A stretch of DNA of 64,000 nucleotides from Buxus sempervirens. Taxonomy: Eukaryota; Streptophyta; Magnoliopsida; Buxales; Buxaceae. Of the stretch, positions 21,025 to 33,876 are shown one piece after another. The translations under genes were made by a program, and so were the position numbers. Positions within the stretch are counted from its first letter, which is position 1. Each line of letters opens with the position of its first letter. The stretch is from assembly GCA_947561395.2 (NCBI GenBank), contig OX387182.1, positions 1,932,001-1,996,000 of the forward strand, read 5' to 3'. Below the pieces are notes generated by a model. It saw only the letters and a program-made list of their open reading frames with translations, ran no database searches and was not told the origin of the DNA.

Positions 21025-24000
21025 ATGAGTCTAACAAAGCTTCTTGGTTTCCGCTCTAGGCTATCTCCCTTCTTCTCCCTCTTAACTGTAGCAACCAAGA
21101 AGCAGCTCTACTGTTCTCACTCATCGTCGTCTTCAACGCTCCCTCCGCACATCTCTTATTGTAATTTCTCGTTCTCTTTATATATCCGCCTCGGCATCTT
21201 ATTATCCATAGATTTTCATAAATTTAAGAAATATTCACCGTTTATCTATACAAATCCGACGAGTCCCGTAAATATTTTTACCGACGCAGACATGATTCAT
21301 TATTTTATTTTTCCTTTTAGCCGACGAAGGCAATGGAACGTCGATACCTCATGGCGCTGGCGAGGCAGTTACCGGAATTTCACATAATAAACTTATACAA
21401 GTAGTATTAGTTTCTCCCCTGGTAATGTAACCATCTGATTGGATCATATTTCAGATCTCGGTAACTTTCTATTTTATGTTGTTTCAACGGGTCTCTCAAA
21501 AATGAGTTTTTTTTTTGGCCTATATAATTTTTTTTGTTGTATCTCAATTTCGAGAAATTCATATAATTTCGACCGTTCGGATATCGATAAATATCTTCCA
21601 GGAATTTTGAAATCTTCTATGTCTCGGTTACAAATTTGGAAATAGTTCTGGATGGCAATCAAAATCTCAGTTGATGCCAAAATTTGGATGTAGGCCCTCA
21701 GTTGAAACAGTTTCAAAAAAAGAAGGTTAAAGTTGTGATTTTGTAATAACATTGTTGTGTGTTGTTTCATTAATCAGTACAGTACTTTAGAAAAGAAAAA
21801 AAATGGAACAAAGATTTTTCTGAAAAATTTTAGCGCTATGGTAAGGAAACTGAACTCCATAATTCTTTAATTGAAGTTAATTTTCTATATTTTGCGTTTA
21901 TTTAGTTTTCTCCACAGAGGTGATGAACTCAATGTGATGTATACATTTCATTGCAACTGTGATTCGAATGTGTTTTGGTCTCATGTTGATTGTGGCTTCA
22001 AGGTAGAAAGTTAAGACCACCATGCCTGCTTGTGCTGCTGTCAACGATTTGTTGTTTGTTGTTCATCTTCAAGTTAAAAAATGTTAATGTCTATGATTAT
22101 TAAGCTGAAAAGCCTAATGATTTTAGTATTTGCATTCACTACCCTTCTTGATAATAGAATATTTGCGGGTTTGTGCTTCCACTTTGTTGCTTCATTTTTC
22201 CTAACCTTTTCCATTGATTTCTTAAACACGAAATGTTTGGCTTTATTCAATAATTACTGAGAAACCAGAAAATAACTTGACTTAAATATTTTCCTGTTTG
22301 CTCTCATGGAACTCAAATTTTTTTGTTGCTGGCGCTGAGACTTCCTTTGTTCTTGGCAGATTCCTGGAAACACAGGGGGTATTGCCAGAACTTGTGCTGC
22401 ATCAGCTGTTGGGCTGCATCTTGTTGAGGTAGGTATTGTTATTAAATTCTTCATATCTGCAGTGTCTATAAGGTTATTTTCTATAATTCCAGTATTTTAC
22501 TATCTTAGATTAAGGATCCATATTAATTTTTGGGTATTTTGATGTCTTTGCATATGCAGTGTCTATAAGGTTGTTTTCTATAATTCCAGTATTTTACTAT
22601 CTTAGATTAAGGATCCATATTAATTTTTGGGTATTTTGATGTCTTTGCATATGCTTCTTCCACAGCCATTGGGATTTCAGGTTGATGATACAAAACTAAA
22701 GCGTGCGGGACTGGATTACTGGCCGTATCCCTTTTTATATGCTCTTTCTATAGGCTTCTTCCTTTAATCTTAACCGGCATCTCTTCTCTTCAAGAACATG
22801 ATCTAAAGCTTTTATTGTTGTAGATTTTTAGACAATTGATTTTGCATCCTATAGGGTGTGGCAAGCACTTATTTGGACAAAAAGTTGTTTGGTCATTGCA
22901 AAATAAATCAGTAATTGCTTATCGTTTAGCAGAAGCTAGAAGTAGCTGATAAACAAAGCTGATTTGCCGTGCCCTGTGATTATGAATTATGTAAGAATGC
23001 AGCCCAAACGCACAAGTGAACTATTTAGAATGAGGAAATTATTCTCTCAATGGCCTCTAATCACTGCCATTCTTCATTTAGTTGAGTAAACTTTTCATTC
23101 ACTTGCACAAAAGCTGCAGTTCTTTTTTTTGATTGAAGTGAGGATTTATATCTTTGTTTATCTGTCTTCCATGCTTGTTATTAAATTGGGAGTCATCACT
23201 GTATTATTTTAATAATAATGAATTTTGTTGATAGATTTATTTCCTCATTTATTAGATTTGAGCAATTGATACCCTATTTTTCTATATTCGATTTAGTGTT
23301 ATGTGTTACAATAAATTAACCATCTAAGTTAGATATGTAGTTGTTAAAGTTCATGGGTCGTGGGCGGAGTTCAAAGACTATTTCCGGCAACAGGTTTCTT
23401 GCATTTCCCTTTTTATTTTGCCTTTTAATTTCTTCTTTTCTGGCTGGTAACTTGGACTTGGAACTTGTAGTCCATTGATTGATTTCCATTTTATTGACAA
23501 TTTGAGCTCAGCTAGCACTGTGTCTACGTTCTCCTCCTTTCTGTTAACTCCGAATTAAGCAAACATTTATTGCAGGATGGTGAAAAACGGTTGCTGGCAT
23601 TTACCAAGAAAGGAAAAACAGTTCATTCAGTAAGTTTCTCCATGCGTTCAGACATTGTAGCTAAGGTTTTGGTCTCCTGCTATGAATCTCTTAAAATGAC
23701 TTGTTTTTCGTTCATAATATATTGAGTTTTTACGATGTTAAACTTAACTGATAATAAACTGTTATGAGAATGTGACTGCTCTATTGCATTTCCAAGTTTC
23801 TTCTATCTTTTTACGTGCGCAATTTCTGTCTGAGAGCTCCAGGATCTTAATTTTAATCCATAACCATAACTTTATTGTTTAAAGGAATAATCTGTCTTTG
23901 GTTGTGCATATTTCTTTTTTTTATCATTTTTCTGCTCAATTGACTATCAGAGGCTATGGGCCTATAGCAATTGATCTTACCTGTTATAAATGGTTTCCTA

Positions 24001-24626
24001 GATTAAACACTATTTCTTTGTCATTTTGTGGGTTTTTTTTCCACATTTATCCTCTGTATTGTTTGATTTTTCAAATAAAAAATAAAGAAGAAGATGTCAT
24101 TTTCTTGATAATGAATGTTGGTAAGAGTGAGCTTATAACTTATTGTTCCTTAATTAATTGTTGTACTGCATCCAACAGTCTGAACACTCTTGGGAGTGAC
24201 TAATTGCATAGCTGTAGCTGTAATGAATTGAGAATATGTTTCAATCCATTTTGATAGTAAAGGATATAAGAGTTTGTTGACCTGTGGCCCAGTCTCAACT
24301 AGGTAGAAACCTTCAATTGATCTTTAACTTGTGTTCTATTGATGCAGGATTTCTCATATAGGCGAGGAGATTGGCTTGTATTTGGTTCGGAAACTTGTGG
24401 GTTACCTAATGAAGTCTTGCTTGATTGCACGGGTGAATCTTTTGGAGGTGGCTCCATTCGAATTCCTATTGTTGAAACCTATGTTAGATGTCTTAATCTC
24501 TCCGTGAGCGTGGGAATTGCTTTGTATGAAGCCTCCAGACAGTTAAACTACGAGCAGCTTCAATTACCATTTGAGACTTGTGTTGACAGCAAAAAATCAT
24601 TTGGCATAGAAGATAGCTTTGCTTAA
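21025..24626 (+). CDS. SpoU/TrmL-type tRNA 2'-O-methyltransferase, tandem copy A
   Basis: Seven exons: 21025-21160, 21321-21421, 22360-22428, 22666-22724, 23333-23393, 23576-23629 and 24348-24626. All junctions are GT-AG, total 759 nt, 252 aa. SPOUT methyltransferase motifs are in order: motif 1 VVLVSPLIPGNTGGIARTCA, then GFQVDDTKLKRAGLDYW, motif 2 DWLVFGSETCGLP, and motif 3 IRIPIVETYVRCLNLSVSVG with YEASRQL. These align with bacterial TrmL (tRNA Cm34/Um34 wobble 2'-O-methyltransferase, SAM-dependent, trefoil knot). Where E. coli TrmL has PETRGLP, both copies here have SETCGLP. The first 45 residues are Ser/Leu/Thr/Arg-rich and look like an organelle transit peptide. Copy B at 26230-29015 has the same exon phases. 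Confidence 0.93.
22459..22652. repeat. 97-bp tandem duplication in intron 3 of TrmL-like copy A
   Basis: The unit beginning GCAGTGTCTATAAGG at 22459 is repeated at 22556 with almost no difference (GTTATTTT versus GTTGTTTT). The near identity points to a recent duplication. Confidence 0.9.
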
Positions 24627-26229
24627 TCTGGTAATATGAAATCTATTTTGCTCCCAAGAAAAAAAGAAAAAAAGGAAAAAAAGAAAGGATACAATGAGTT
24701 TTCTTGGTGTTGGAGGGTGTGGTGGCGCTTGTGGGACTTGAACGAGGACCACAAAAACTATTGGAAAAGAATGCAAGCAGAGCTGTTGTTATTAAGTATT
24801 TTATGACAGATTGCCAAAGAGCTGAGGTGGCGGTTATGGGATGGGATGATCCTTAGCCAAAAAAGTCAGATTTAATAATAGGAAGTAACTTTGTGGTTGC
24901 TAGGAAGTAACTTTACGGTTGCTTCTACACCTTTGCAAACCTACTGACAGTGTCTGTGGCTAACAAGCAGCTCTATGGGCTCTTACAGGTCTGATGAATC
25001 GCTCAGCAAAGGAGATGGTACTTCAAAGTTCTATCCCTATTCCAGGACCAGCAGCCTTGTAGCCAAGTAAGGCCGCCCTTGTCCCTGTCCTTATTCCACT
25101 GTCTATTTACCTGTCCCAGAGTTGTGTTTTCTTAGATGAAGCTTATTCTATTTTGTTTTGGTAAGATGCAGTAAATTAAAGTTAGCTCTTACCTTTGATT
25201 ACATAGAATGCACCCACGAAATTCGTCCTTCAGATCATCATTAAGAAAAAGAAAATTTAATCTAAAAACAAGAAATGTTATCTAATGCGAAGTTCGTCAT
25301 TTTGTCAGCTGCAGCATTGGGAGCGAAGCCTATTTGGAGAACCCCAGTTGCCTATTTACTTGTGGCACCACAAATCTCATTTAATACATATAGTTTCAAC
25401 CTTTAAGGCCTCCATCCTCTTTGATGAAAGGTTATGAATTTGCAGTCTTTATTTTAAGTACTGCATTCCATATCGTGTTAGTGAAAACAAAAGTTCCTAA
25501 GCCGCACAAAAATGACTAGATTTCCTCTGCTATTGATGGATAGAGGGACTTTGTATCTCATCATCCCAAGCCGATGTGATACATCAAAAAATAAAAAATG
25601 GAAGAAAATGATGCTTGTAGAGCTGGTACAAGAATAATTTTTCAATGTAAAATTTGCTAAGAAATCAGCAGTTTGGCTTGCCTTTGCGTAGGTATGTGAC
25701 TATGTGAACACCGTCTTGCTTGAGATATCCTACGAGCAACGATATTGTTTGTTTTGGCTCATTGGGCTTCAAAGCTTTTTTTTTTGGGGTTTTACCCCAA
25801 AAGTTCTCTCTTAGGAAGTCACAAGTTTTACCCCCAATGATATTGTCCATTTTGGTTCATTGGGCTACATTTTGCCACACTTACAAGGGGGTTAGCATAG
25901 GGGTTTTTATATATTTTTATTTTTATTACTAAAGTTAGCCTTTCAAATAGCTTATTCTGAAAGTCAATGCTTTGTCGCCACTCTTCTTTCAAAAAGGAAA
26001 AAATTACTGCTATTCCACCATTTACTCATTTTAAAGAATCAATGTTTTATGAAATAAAATCTTTTTTTAACAGGCAGAACAGAACAGTAGGGGATCCTCG
26101 TGTAAATATGATTTTTACAAGGACTTACTAGGGGTATCCTAGAAATTGAAGTCACTCGCGAGGACCTTCAGGCAGTGTATCTTCAAGATCCAAGTACTGC
26201 GTAGCGGGAGGCCGCACCGAGAGAGAGTA
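24627..26229. other. Intergenic region between the two TrmL-like genes
   Basis: No exon is recognised. It should hold the terminator of copy A and the promoter of copy B. 25720-25870 contains two spaced copies of GATATTGT..TTTTGG.TCATTGGGCT on either side of TTTTACCCC. A reversed relative (AATGGGCCAAAACGGACAAT) lies at 29236-29256 after copy B, a dispersed repeat of unknown class. Confidence 0.45.
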
Positions 26230-29015
26230 ATGGATTCTGGGAGTCTGATAACTCGAAATTTCATAACACCTCTTGGTTTCCGGCCTCAAGCTCATCTTAT
26301 TCCGCCATTCCTATTTGCAGAAATGAAGAAGAAGGGCTACTATTCTCTTTCCTGCTCTTCCATTTCTAAGTTAACTCCAAACTGCTGCTCCTGTACTCTC
26401 TCTCTCTCTCTCTCTTTCGGCATATGTGTTTAGAGGGACAGGTTAAATGAATTGAAACGGACGAGTCAACGTTTTATCTGCGGCTTTTTAAGGCTTCAAT
26501 AGTCTTATAAAGAGACTACTATTTGCACAATTTTGAGATTATTCTGTCGCTTGCGCAGCTGAAGCAGGCCACAAGAAGTCTCTGCTTCCTGGGGTTGGCG
26601 AAGCAATAAGTGAAGCTTCACAGAATAAGTTTCTTCATGTAGTATTAGTTTCTCCCCAGGTGCTTTATCTAATCGTCTATCTCATCGGATTAGATTCATG
26701 TTTTTATTATTTTTTTCGTTAATTATTCTATTTTAGTCGGGTTATCTTGGCACTAAATATTGCTTTTTATTTCGATGGCTGAGTCTAGAACTCTTACTTC
26801 AAGAAAATCAGCATGGTTTCTATCAGACCAGCCAATTTGTTGGGGAGAAGTTTTAACATCATTGATCCTCCAAAATCATATTTATTGAGAGCTGAAAGGG
26901 GATTATTTGTTTTTCTTACCACCACTTCAACCTGCACAGGGAAACCCTAAGTCAGTGAATCCCTGTTTCATTGTAATCAGTTCCTAATAATACTTGACTC
27001 AAGTGCTAAGAAATGTAATTTATGTATAAAAACCAGTAAACCACAAATATTTACTTTTATGTTGTGTGGAAGTCTGAAATTCTTGTGGTTTTTACTGAAA
27101 TTTCTCTTGCCCTCGGCAGATTCCTGGAAACACGGGAAGCATTGCCAGAACTTGTGCTGCAACAGCTGTTGGGCTGCATCTTATTGAGGTGGCTATGCGT
27201 AATAGCTGTGTGATGTCCTCTTAGTTTTTGTGAATTTCAGATTTATATTGACTTTTGGCATTGTGATGGTCGTGTTCTTGCTTTTCTTTTTCTAAGCCAT
27301 TAGGATTTCAAGTGGATGATGCAAAATTAAAGCGTGCAGGATTGGATTACTGGCCGTATCCTTTTGTATGTACTCTCTTTATTGTTCTATTTGTACTCTA
27401 TTTGTAATCTATTCTAGAGGTTTAAATCACTTGTTCCCGACGAAGGAGTTAAAGCAACTAACAAGTTCTCTTGTTTCCTTTTCCCTTTCTTTTTGCTTAC
27501 ATCTCATTTACTTTCTTGCGGTCTAGAATCGATTATCTGAGCTTTTGATGGCTGCATAGTTGCTTGGCATAATTTTGATTTTCCTTTTTTGGTGTATTAT
27601 TTGGGATTTAAGTTCTTGTTGACATGATGTGTTAGTGGAGTCTGTTTTGAGTTTACAAGTTCTTCAAATAGCTTTGCATAAACTTCTACATTAAAGTTTG
27701 TGTCTGCTGCTTTCTGTGTTCTGTATGTTTGATTTTGTTCCCATGTTTTCAACAATTAACCATGTAACCAGGTATGTGGTTACCAAAGTTCATGGTTCGT
27801 GGGCAGAATTCAGAGAGTATTTCAAGAAACAGGTCCTCCTTATATTTTTAGTAATACAGTATAAAAGCTCTCTCTCCATGCTTCCTCTCTCTCTCTCTCT
27901 CACCCCTCCCTTCACCTCTCTCTCTAGCTCTCTGTGACCCTAGATTTTTTGTCTTTATTGCAGGACGGACAAAAACGGTTGCTGGCTTTTACTAAGAGAG
28001 GAACAGAAACCCATTCAGTGAGTTTTCCGCGGAATGAAGTCTTTTATTTATTTATTTAAGGCTTTGATCTGATCTAAATGTTCTATTAATTGACAAACTC
28101 TATAGCATTTCCTGTTCTCTCTCTCTCTGTTTTTTTTTCTGACTTGATCTGTTTTTGCAGCAGATAACTAGACTGACCATTAAATATTTGTTTCAAATGC
28201 TATTGATGTATTATTTATTGCATTAACCTAGTCTCTTTTTCCCCTGTACCTGAGTTATTGTTCTGTAATAGCAGCTACAAGTTCTTTATTTGAGCCCTTT
28301 GAGCAGTGCCTCTTATTGTTTGAATTAAGCTATACCTAATAGACTAACAATGATTATGGCAATTAATTTTACACGAGTTCTATTTTTAAAGATCTGATTG
28401 TTACCCACTTGAAATTTGTTTGCACTTGCCATCCTTTTTTTTTTTTGTGAGTGTTTCCTTTTAAGTTCTTGTATTCAATTAGACAAAACATGCAGCTTTT
28501 CCACAGTAGAATTGATGTGTGCTTGAATTTTAATGGGTTAACAAGTAGCAAAAAAGAAAATTTTTTTGAATTCAGATATTTTAACTTTAATTCCAAAGAT
28601 GCAGTTATAAGTTGTAACTGGTTGAGTTATTGGTGTAAACTCTAAAGTCACTCACATGGATAAGTCAATTTCAGAAGCCTGATTGCAAGGAAAAGTATGC
28701 TACAATTAAGGTGTTGTTTGTGTTCTATTGTTGCAGGATTTCTCATATAGGCAAGGGGATTGGCTTGTGTTTGGTTCGGAAACTTGTGGGCTACCACCTG
28801 AAGCCTTGCTCGACTGCAAAATCGAACCTTTTGGTGGCGGGACAATTCGGATCCCGATGATTGAAACCTATGTTAGATGTTTAAATCTCTCCGTAAGCGT
28901 TGGCATTGCTGTATATGAAGCCTCCAGACAGCTCAATTATGAGCAGCTTCAGTTCCCCTCCGAAATCTGTATTGACGGAGAAAGATCACTTATTACAGAA
29001 GATTTATTTGCTTGA
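26230..29015 (+). CDS. SpoU/TrmL-type tRNA 2'-O-methyltransferase, tandem copy B
   Basis: Seven exons: 26230-26392, 26559-26659, 27120-27188, 27297-27355, 27772-27832, 27964-28017 and 28737-29015. Junctions are GT-AG, total 786 nt, 261 aa. Exons 2-7 have exactly the same lengths as in copy A (101, 69, 59, 61, 54, 279). Motifs are intact: VVLVSPQIPGNTGSIARTCA, RAGLDYWPYVVTKVHGSW, DWLVFGSETCGLPPEALLDC and IRIPMIETYVRCLNLSVSVG. The N-terminal leader (MDSGSLITRNFITPLGFRPQ) differs from copy A and may send the enzyme to a different compartment; this is inference. Predicted role as for copy A: SAM-dependent 2'-O-methylation of tRNA, probably the wobble base of Leu tRNAs. No sign of decay. Confidence 0.93.
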
Positions 29016-29409
29016 TTTAAAGCATCAGATTATACTTTTCCTAGCAGGCATCATATCCAATATGCACATCTATATGTATAATTATTTAAAATATATATAT
29101 AAAAATAATTGTATCTTGTAAAAGCACTACAAGGAGAGTGAGAGATCCCGTAATCTCGCATTTCTTGATGTGGAGAAAGCGAAGAAGTAATGAGGTCTTT
29201 TATGATAAAACCTAGGAACAAAATTGTGAGACTTAATGGGCCAAAACGGACAATATCATTGTTGGTGGAATCTAGGTGCTATAGAAAGAAGTTGAAATTG
29301 TCCATGTTATTCCTTATGGAATCAATGTTGATGTGCCACACCACGATCACTGTTGTAAGACACTTAAAATGCTTGATGTTGGCAAATGGACAATTGACTC
29401 CCCTTTCAA

Positions 29410-30179
29410 TCTATATTATTAGTAAAGAAAATATGGGGAATATTCCTCCTAGATTCTAGCCTTTCATTTTTATTTCTAAGCATTATCTTCCACAAACAAA
29501 ACAATTTCCCACTGGAACAACTACTCTGGTGTTCATAGTAGGGCTGGCAATGGGTGGATATATATCTGAATCCGATCCGAAATTACCGAATTCGGATATA
29601 GGATTTAGATCCCATGGTTCGGATATGGATATCGAATTTCGGATCCAAATTTTTTTGGATTCAAATTTGGATATACATGTATCTGATCCGAAAAAGATCC
29701 AAACCAAAAACATACTTATAATATATATAAACTTAGCCCAGACTATGGTTCAACCATAAGTTAAAAAAGGTTAAATCATCATTTGATCATTAGACACTTG
29801 GATTTGTTTTAAAATTTATAGTTAAATTTACTTTAATTGTTAAAATTGTTTTTTAAAGTTTTAGGTTCAAACATGCTCAAATTTGGATTTATGATCGAAT
29901 TCGGATTTTGGATATTCATTGAATTTCGAATTCGGATTTAAGTATTAAAGATTCGTCGGATATTGGATCGAATTTGAATATCAGTAAATTTTTTCGGATC
30001 GGATTCAAATCTTAGCAGATCCGTACCATATTCTACCGATTGCCACCCCTAATTCATAGTACATTCAAATATAAACTTGCCGTAACTACCCATTTAGAAT
30101 AGCATGCTATATATTTTTTGAGTGGGTTGTTTATCTAAATGGGTCCCACAAAATTGCTACGCGCATGTAGTCTCCTAAT
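29410..30179 (+). mobile_element. Helitron copy 4, interrupted by a hAT element
   Basis: It starts TCTATATTATTAGTAAAG at 29410, runs through CAAACAAAACAATTTCCCAC, and ends with GCTACGCGCATGTAG then CTAAT at 30175-30179. It is interrupted by a 513-bp hAT element at 29539-30051. Without the insert the Helitron would be about 250 bp. Confidence 0.8.
29539..30051. mobile_element. Non-autonomous hAT element, family B copy 1
   Basis: The ends are TAGGGCTGGCAATGGGT and, reversed, TAGGGGTGGCAATCGGTAGA. The flanking 8-mers GTTCATAG (29531-29538) and ATTCATAG (30052-30059) differ at one base. The subterminal sequence is rich in GGATAT, GATCCGA and GAATTCGG words. The same ends and words occur at 46976-47693. 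No transposase. Confidence 0.85.
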
Positions 30180-30969
30180 ATGGAATTAATGAAAAACTTG
30201 GTTTCTCTTAAAAGAACCTACATAATGTTACTCATACTTAGATTAAAATACTTTGTATGGCTTGCTTAGGCTTTTTGAGAACCTCGTTCGTGGAAGCAAT
30301 TCCTCACGGATAGAAAGAACAGATGGGAAAAAAAGAAGGGAAAATCTTGGCTTGGTACAACTTAGTGTTTTATATATAATGATCTTCATCAGTTACAAAA
30401 TTATCCTTAACCTGAAAAATAGAAGGAAAATTTATATCCGTGAAGAAAGTTTGAATATTTTATTTTAAAGTTTTAATTGCAAGTATTTTAAGTCTACGAC
30501 GAAGGACCGTGCAAAAACAGACTTGAGAGGCTGGTATACACCGATTCATTGTTTTTTCTAAATTAAATTTTTTTATAAATTTTGATTTTTGAAATCCAAA
30601 TGTCGGCTGGTCTACACAGCGGCTGTAAAGAATTTATATCCGTTACCTCTCCTAGGCCATTCGGGCCCGTATCTGCGGGAGCATGAAAGCTCGAAGATCG
30701 GCTGCAGCAAAGTTCGATCTTCGCCACGCGTCCGACTCTTCCGCACGAACGCCAAGTGTCACAAAACTAACGAAACGGAGCAAAGCACCGTTCGTCGGTT
30801 TCTGTCCTGCCAAAAAAACGAAGATCGAAATTAAAAAAACTTAAACGGCAAGATAAATTTTGAAATATTTTTAGGGCGAGGGGGAAGGAGAGATAGATGA
30901 GAACGAGCAAATGATTCTGAGAGTGCGTTTCAAAAGGGGGCTTGAAGCATTGAGTCGCCTGTTTCAGAT
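30180..30969. other. Region upstream of FAR1-like gene, no coding seen
   Basis: AT-rich to about 30590, then a GC-richer stretch to about 30830 (for example CGTCCGACTCTTCCGCACGA). That stretch may be promoter or 5' UTR sequence of the plus-strand gene. No exon is recognised. Confidence 0.35.
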
Positions 30970-31062
30970 TTTCGCGAGAGATGCCGGAGGTTTCGGTTAT
31001 TGGCGTCTGCGTTGCTACTCGGAGTCTTGGTTCTATTAATGGCGCCATGTATCCCACTGACG
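30970..31062 (+). promoter_or_regulatory. Putative 5' UTR exon of the FAR1-like gene
   Basis: GC-rich stretch ending in a strong donor CTGACG|GTGAGC at 31062/31063. A plausible partner acceptor, TCACAG|GTGAATGG, lies near 35087, just before the coding start at 35128. That would make a 4-kb 5' UTR intron, as found in several plant FRS genes. It is inferred from splice motifs only. Confidence 0.35.
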
Positions 31063-32049
31063 GTGAGCATCCTCTGCGACTCTCCGGTTCGTTTTCCTCT
31101 TTTGATTTTTTTTTTTTGGTTTCTGGAGTACCCTACCACCTCACTGCAAGAGCCCCTTAATCTAACACATCAACTGGGGATGTCCAAGAGAATAACCCAT
31201 ATCTTATTGTACCAGCTTGCTCAATTTTTCTGCCATGGAGTTGGCTGATCTTAGAACTCTCGGGAACAAAGTGTTGAATTTGAGTGCCAAAGACCTAGCC
31301 TTACCTTAATAGTCAAAGTGATGAATCCTCCGAAGGCCCCAGTCGACCACCTGTTAGCCACTCTAAAATGGTTGCACAATCCCCTTCTAACAAGTCTCGA
31401 TGTCCTTCTTTCTTGGCTATCTCGAGTGTTTTCAGGCAAGCCATCTCTAAAATAGCCTTCCCTTGAATGGTTTTATGGGTTTTGGAGTGTCTTCGGTTTC
31501 ATCAGCATTGGTTCTTATTGTTTGAAATTTTTTTTCTATGGCTTTTTGCTCAAAAAATATTCTGTGTTCGTAGTGAGAGTTTGTGCAATTGTAAGCAGTA
31601 GGATATGCCTTCATGATTAAAGTTTTATAAGTTCTTGGCATACTCTTGATGAGCCATGTAGTTCTGACTTCTGAGCAATATTTTACAAGGTGGTTTCTTG
31701 TTAAAGCACAAATTGATTTTCCTTTTCCATTCTACCCTTTTTCTTCTTGTTGTTGTTTTTTTGTTTTGTTTTGTTTTTTGCAAACTTTGGTGAAGAGATC
31801 TGACTTATAGAATATACTGTTGCGGTTATTTTTCTAGTTGGTTAAAATTATTTTTCTGCTTATATTATTGATAATTGATGTATATTATACATATTGGAGT
31901 ATAGCTCTATTTCATATATTGTGTTATTTTTGGTTTGGATATTTACACACATGTACAAGAACACTTATGCTTTGATGTTCTTTTTCTCTTAGGGAAAATA
32001 ATGATAAGAACTTCGCTGAGGAGATAAATTCTAAAGAAAAGCAAGAAGA

Positions 32050-32993
32050 TAACAGGCTGGCGGGCCGCCCGCGGGCCTGGGTCCTTTTTTTGCAAAAAGT
32101 TGGAAAAAATAGGAAAAATAGTAAAAAAACCATTAAAAATTCTGAAAAATATGTTTATTATTCACAAAAATGTCACATATACTGGGATAGAATTTGCTCA
32201 AAAAAATTAAAATAAATTAATTATTACAAGTACAACTTTGCAAATACAACAATACATAACACACACAAAAAATATTGCATTACTATAGTATGAGCACATC
32301 TCAACTAGGTTGGCACCCACTCTTCTATCTTTCATTTGCAGTTTCAAAAAAAAAAAAAAAAAGAGAAAGTAAAGTTTCTAAACTTTGATTACAAAAAATA
32401 TAATAAAACTTAGACTAATTAAATAGAAAAATACCGATTTAGAATGAAGCTTGAACTTTGCAGTTGAAGCTTTCAACCTCCAGAGTCCACTTCCCACTTT
32501 TGATGCTTGAACAATTTAAAAAAAAAAAAACTATTACTTGATAGCTACAGAGATGAAGAGAGTAAGAGAGATTGTAGAAGAGAGTAAGAGAGATTGTAGA
32601 AGAAGTGTGGTTTTGAGTGGTAAGGGTTAGGCCTATTTATAGAAAACCAAAAGTGGCTTTTTATCATCTCTACCCTCAAATATGACTGTTATTTGGTAGT
32701 TGGAAGGGTGGAAATGGTCATTTACAGTCAATTACAAGCATACCTCCCTAATATGACTGTTGGGGGGGTAAAATTATAAAAAGAAGTAGTAAAAATCTCT
32801 TTTGGGGGTTAAAAAGTGTTTGGCAGGCCGGCACGACTGGACCGTGCTTGCCGTTGGGTCGGCATGCCGGGGCCGTGCCTTAATGGGCTATGGGCCTTGG
32901 AAGCAAGGCATGGCCAAGGGCCGTGCTGTGCCGGCCCACTAGCGGGTCGAGCCAGGCACGGGCATGCTTAAAGCCTGCTGGGCCAAGCAACCC
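32050..32993. mobile_element. hAT-like deletion derivative with GC-rich ends
   Basis: The left end (about 32050) reads CAGGCTGGCGGGCCGCCCG and the right end, reversed, TAGGGTTGCTTGGCCCAGCA. Between them lie an AT-rich core and a right-hand block of GGGCCGTGCC/GCCGGCAC words. These are hallmarks of a common plant hAT group. A minus-strand leader with CTATTTATAGAAAA-type TATA sequence and purine-rich repeats (GAGTAAGAGAGATTGTAGAA twice near 32560-32600) suggests a former promoter region. No transposase is left. Target duplication not seen. Confidence 0.5.
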
Positions 32994-33835
32994 TACATAC
33001 CATTAACATTAGGCAACAACATATATCTGCACCACAACACACCTATTGTTCTCCACGTTCCCACCACTTGACAGTTACACTTACACTTATAAACAAACTG
33101 AAACACAATAATAACACTCCACCTGTCATCTTCTGTATTAACATATATTTACAAGACACGTTAACTACATATGCAGAGTTGGGGTTATATAATTGAATAC
33201 ATGCACATATAAAAAACCCTAGGTTTTAAGAACAATTTTATGGAAACCATAAAAATTATATTCTCATTAAGAATTCGAAAAACCACTCCTATCTGGGCAG
33301 AAAATTTTTTTTAAAAAATAAGGTACATTTTTGAGGTACAAGGAATTCGGGACAATAATATTTTTAAAATATTCTTAAATAAGGTACAATTATGGAGGCA
33401 CAAAGAATTCAAGACAATAATATTTTTCATTATTGTCGAATACAAGTCTTAAATGTCTATGATTTTTAGGTTTTATCGAGTAATCTACATGTTTTTCTTT
33501 GGATCTAACACCCAATGTTCTGATTTATTTAGAGGCTGAGTTTTGAGTTGTAAATTTTGGAAAATATCTCCATAAGAAATGAATCAATTTGTGTAATACA
33601 TGGTACTAAGTGGCTTATTTTTTTATTGATTAATGACGAACAGATGGTCGATTGAGGAGAGAATGATTTATCATTTAGCTATCCTTTTATGTAAAGCTTT
33701 ACAAGGGTTCTAAAAACTTGTGGTTAAATGGGAGCTACTTGTATGATAAATACCTTATGTCTAGATTCAGAGTTTGCTTTTATTATAACTGCCATAGTGT
33801 GAGCTTTTCTTTCTTTTTTTTTTGTTTGGGTGTGT

Positions 33836-33875
<40 letters not shown>
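33836..33875 (+). repeat. Poly-G tract, about 40 bases
   Basis: An uninterrupted G run in the region between the putative 5' UTR exon and the coding start of the FAR1-like gene. Open frames through it encode only polyglycine or polyproline and are not genes. Confidence 0.9.
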
Positions 33876-33876
<1 letters not shown>

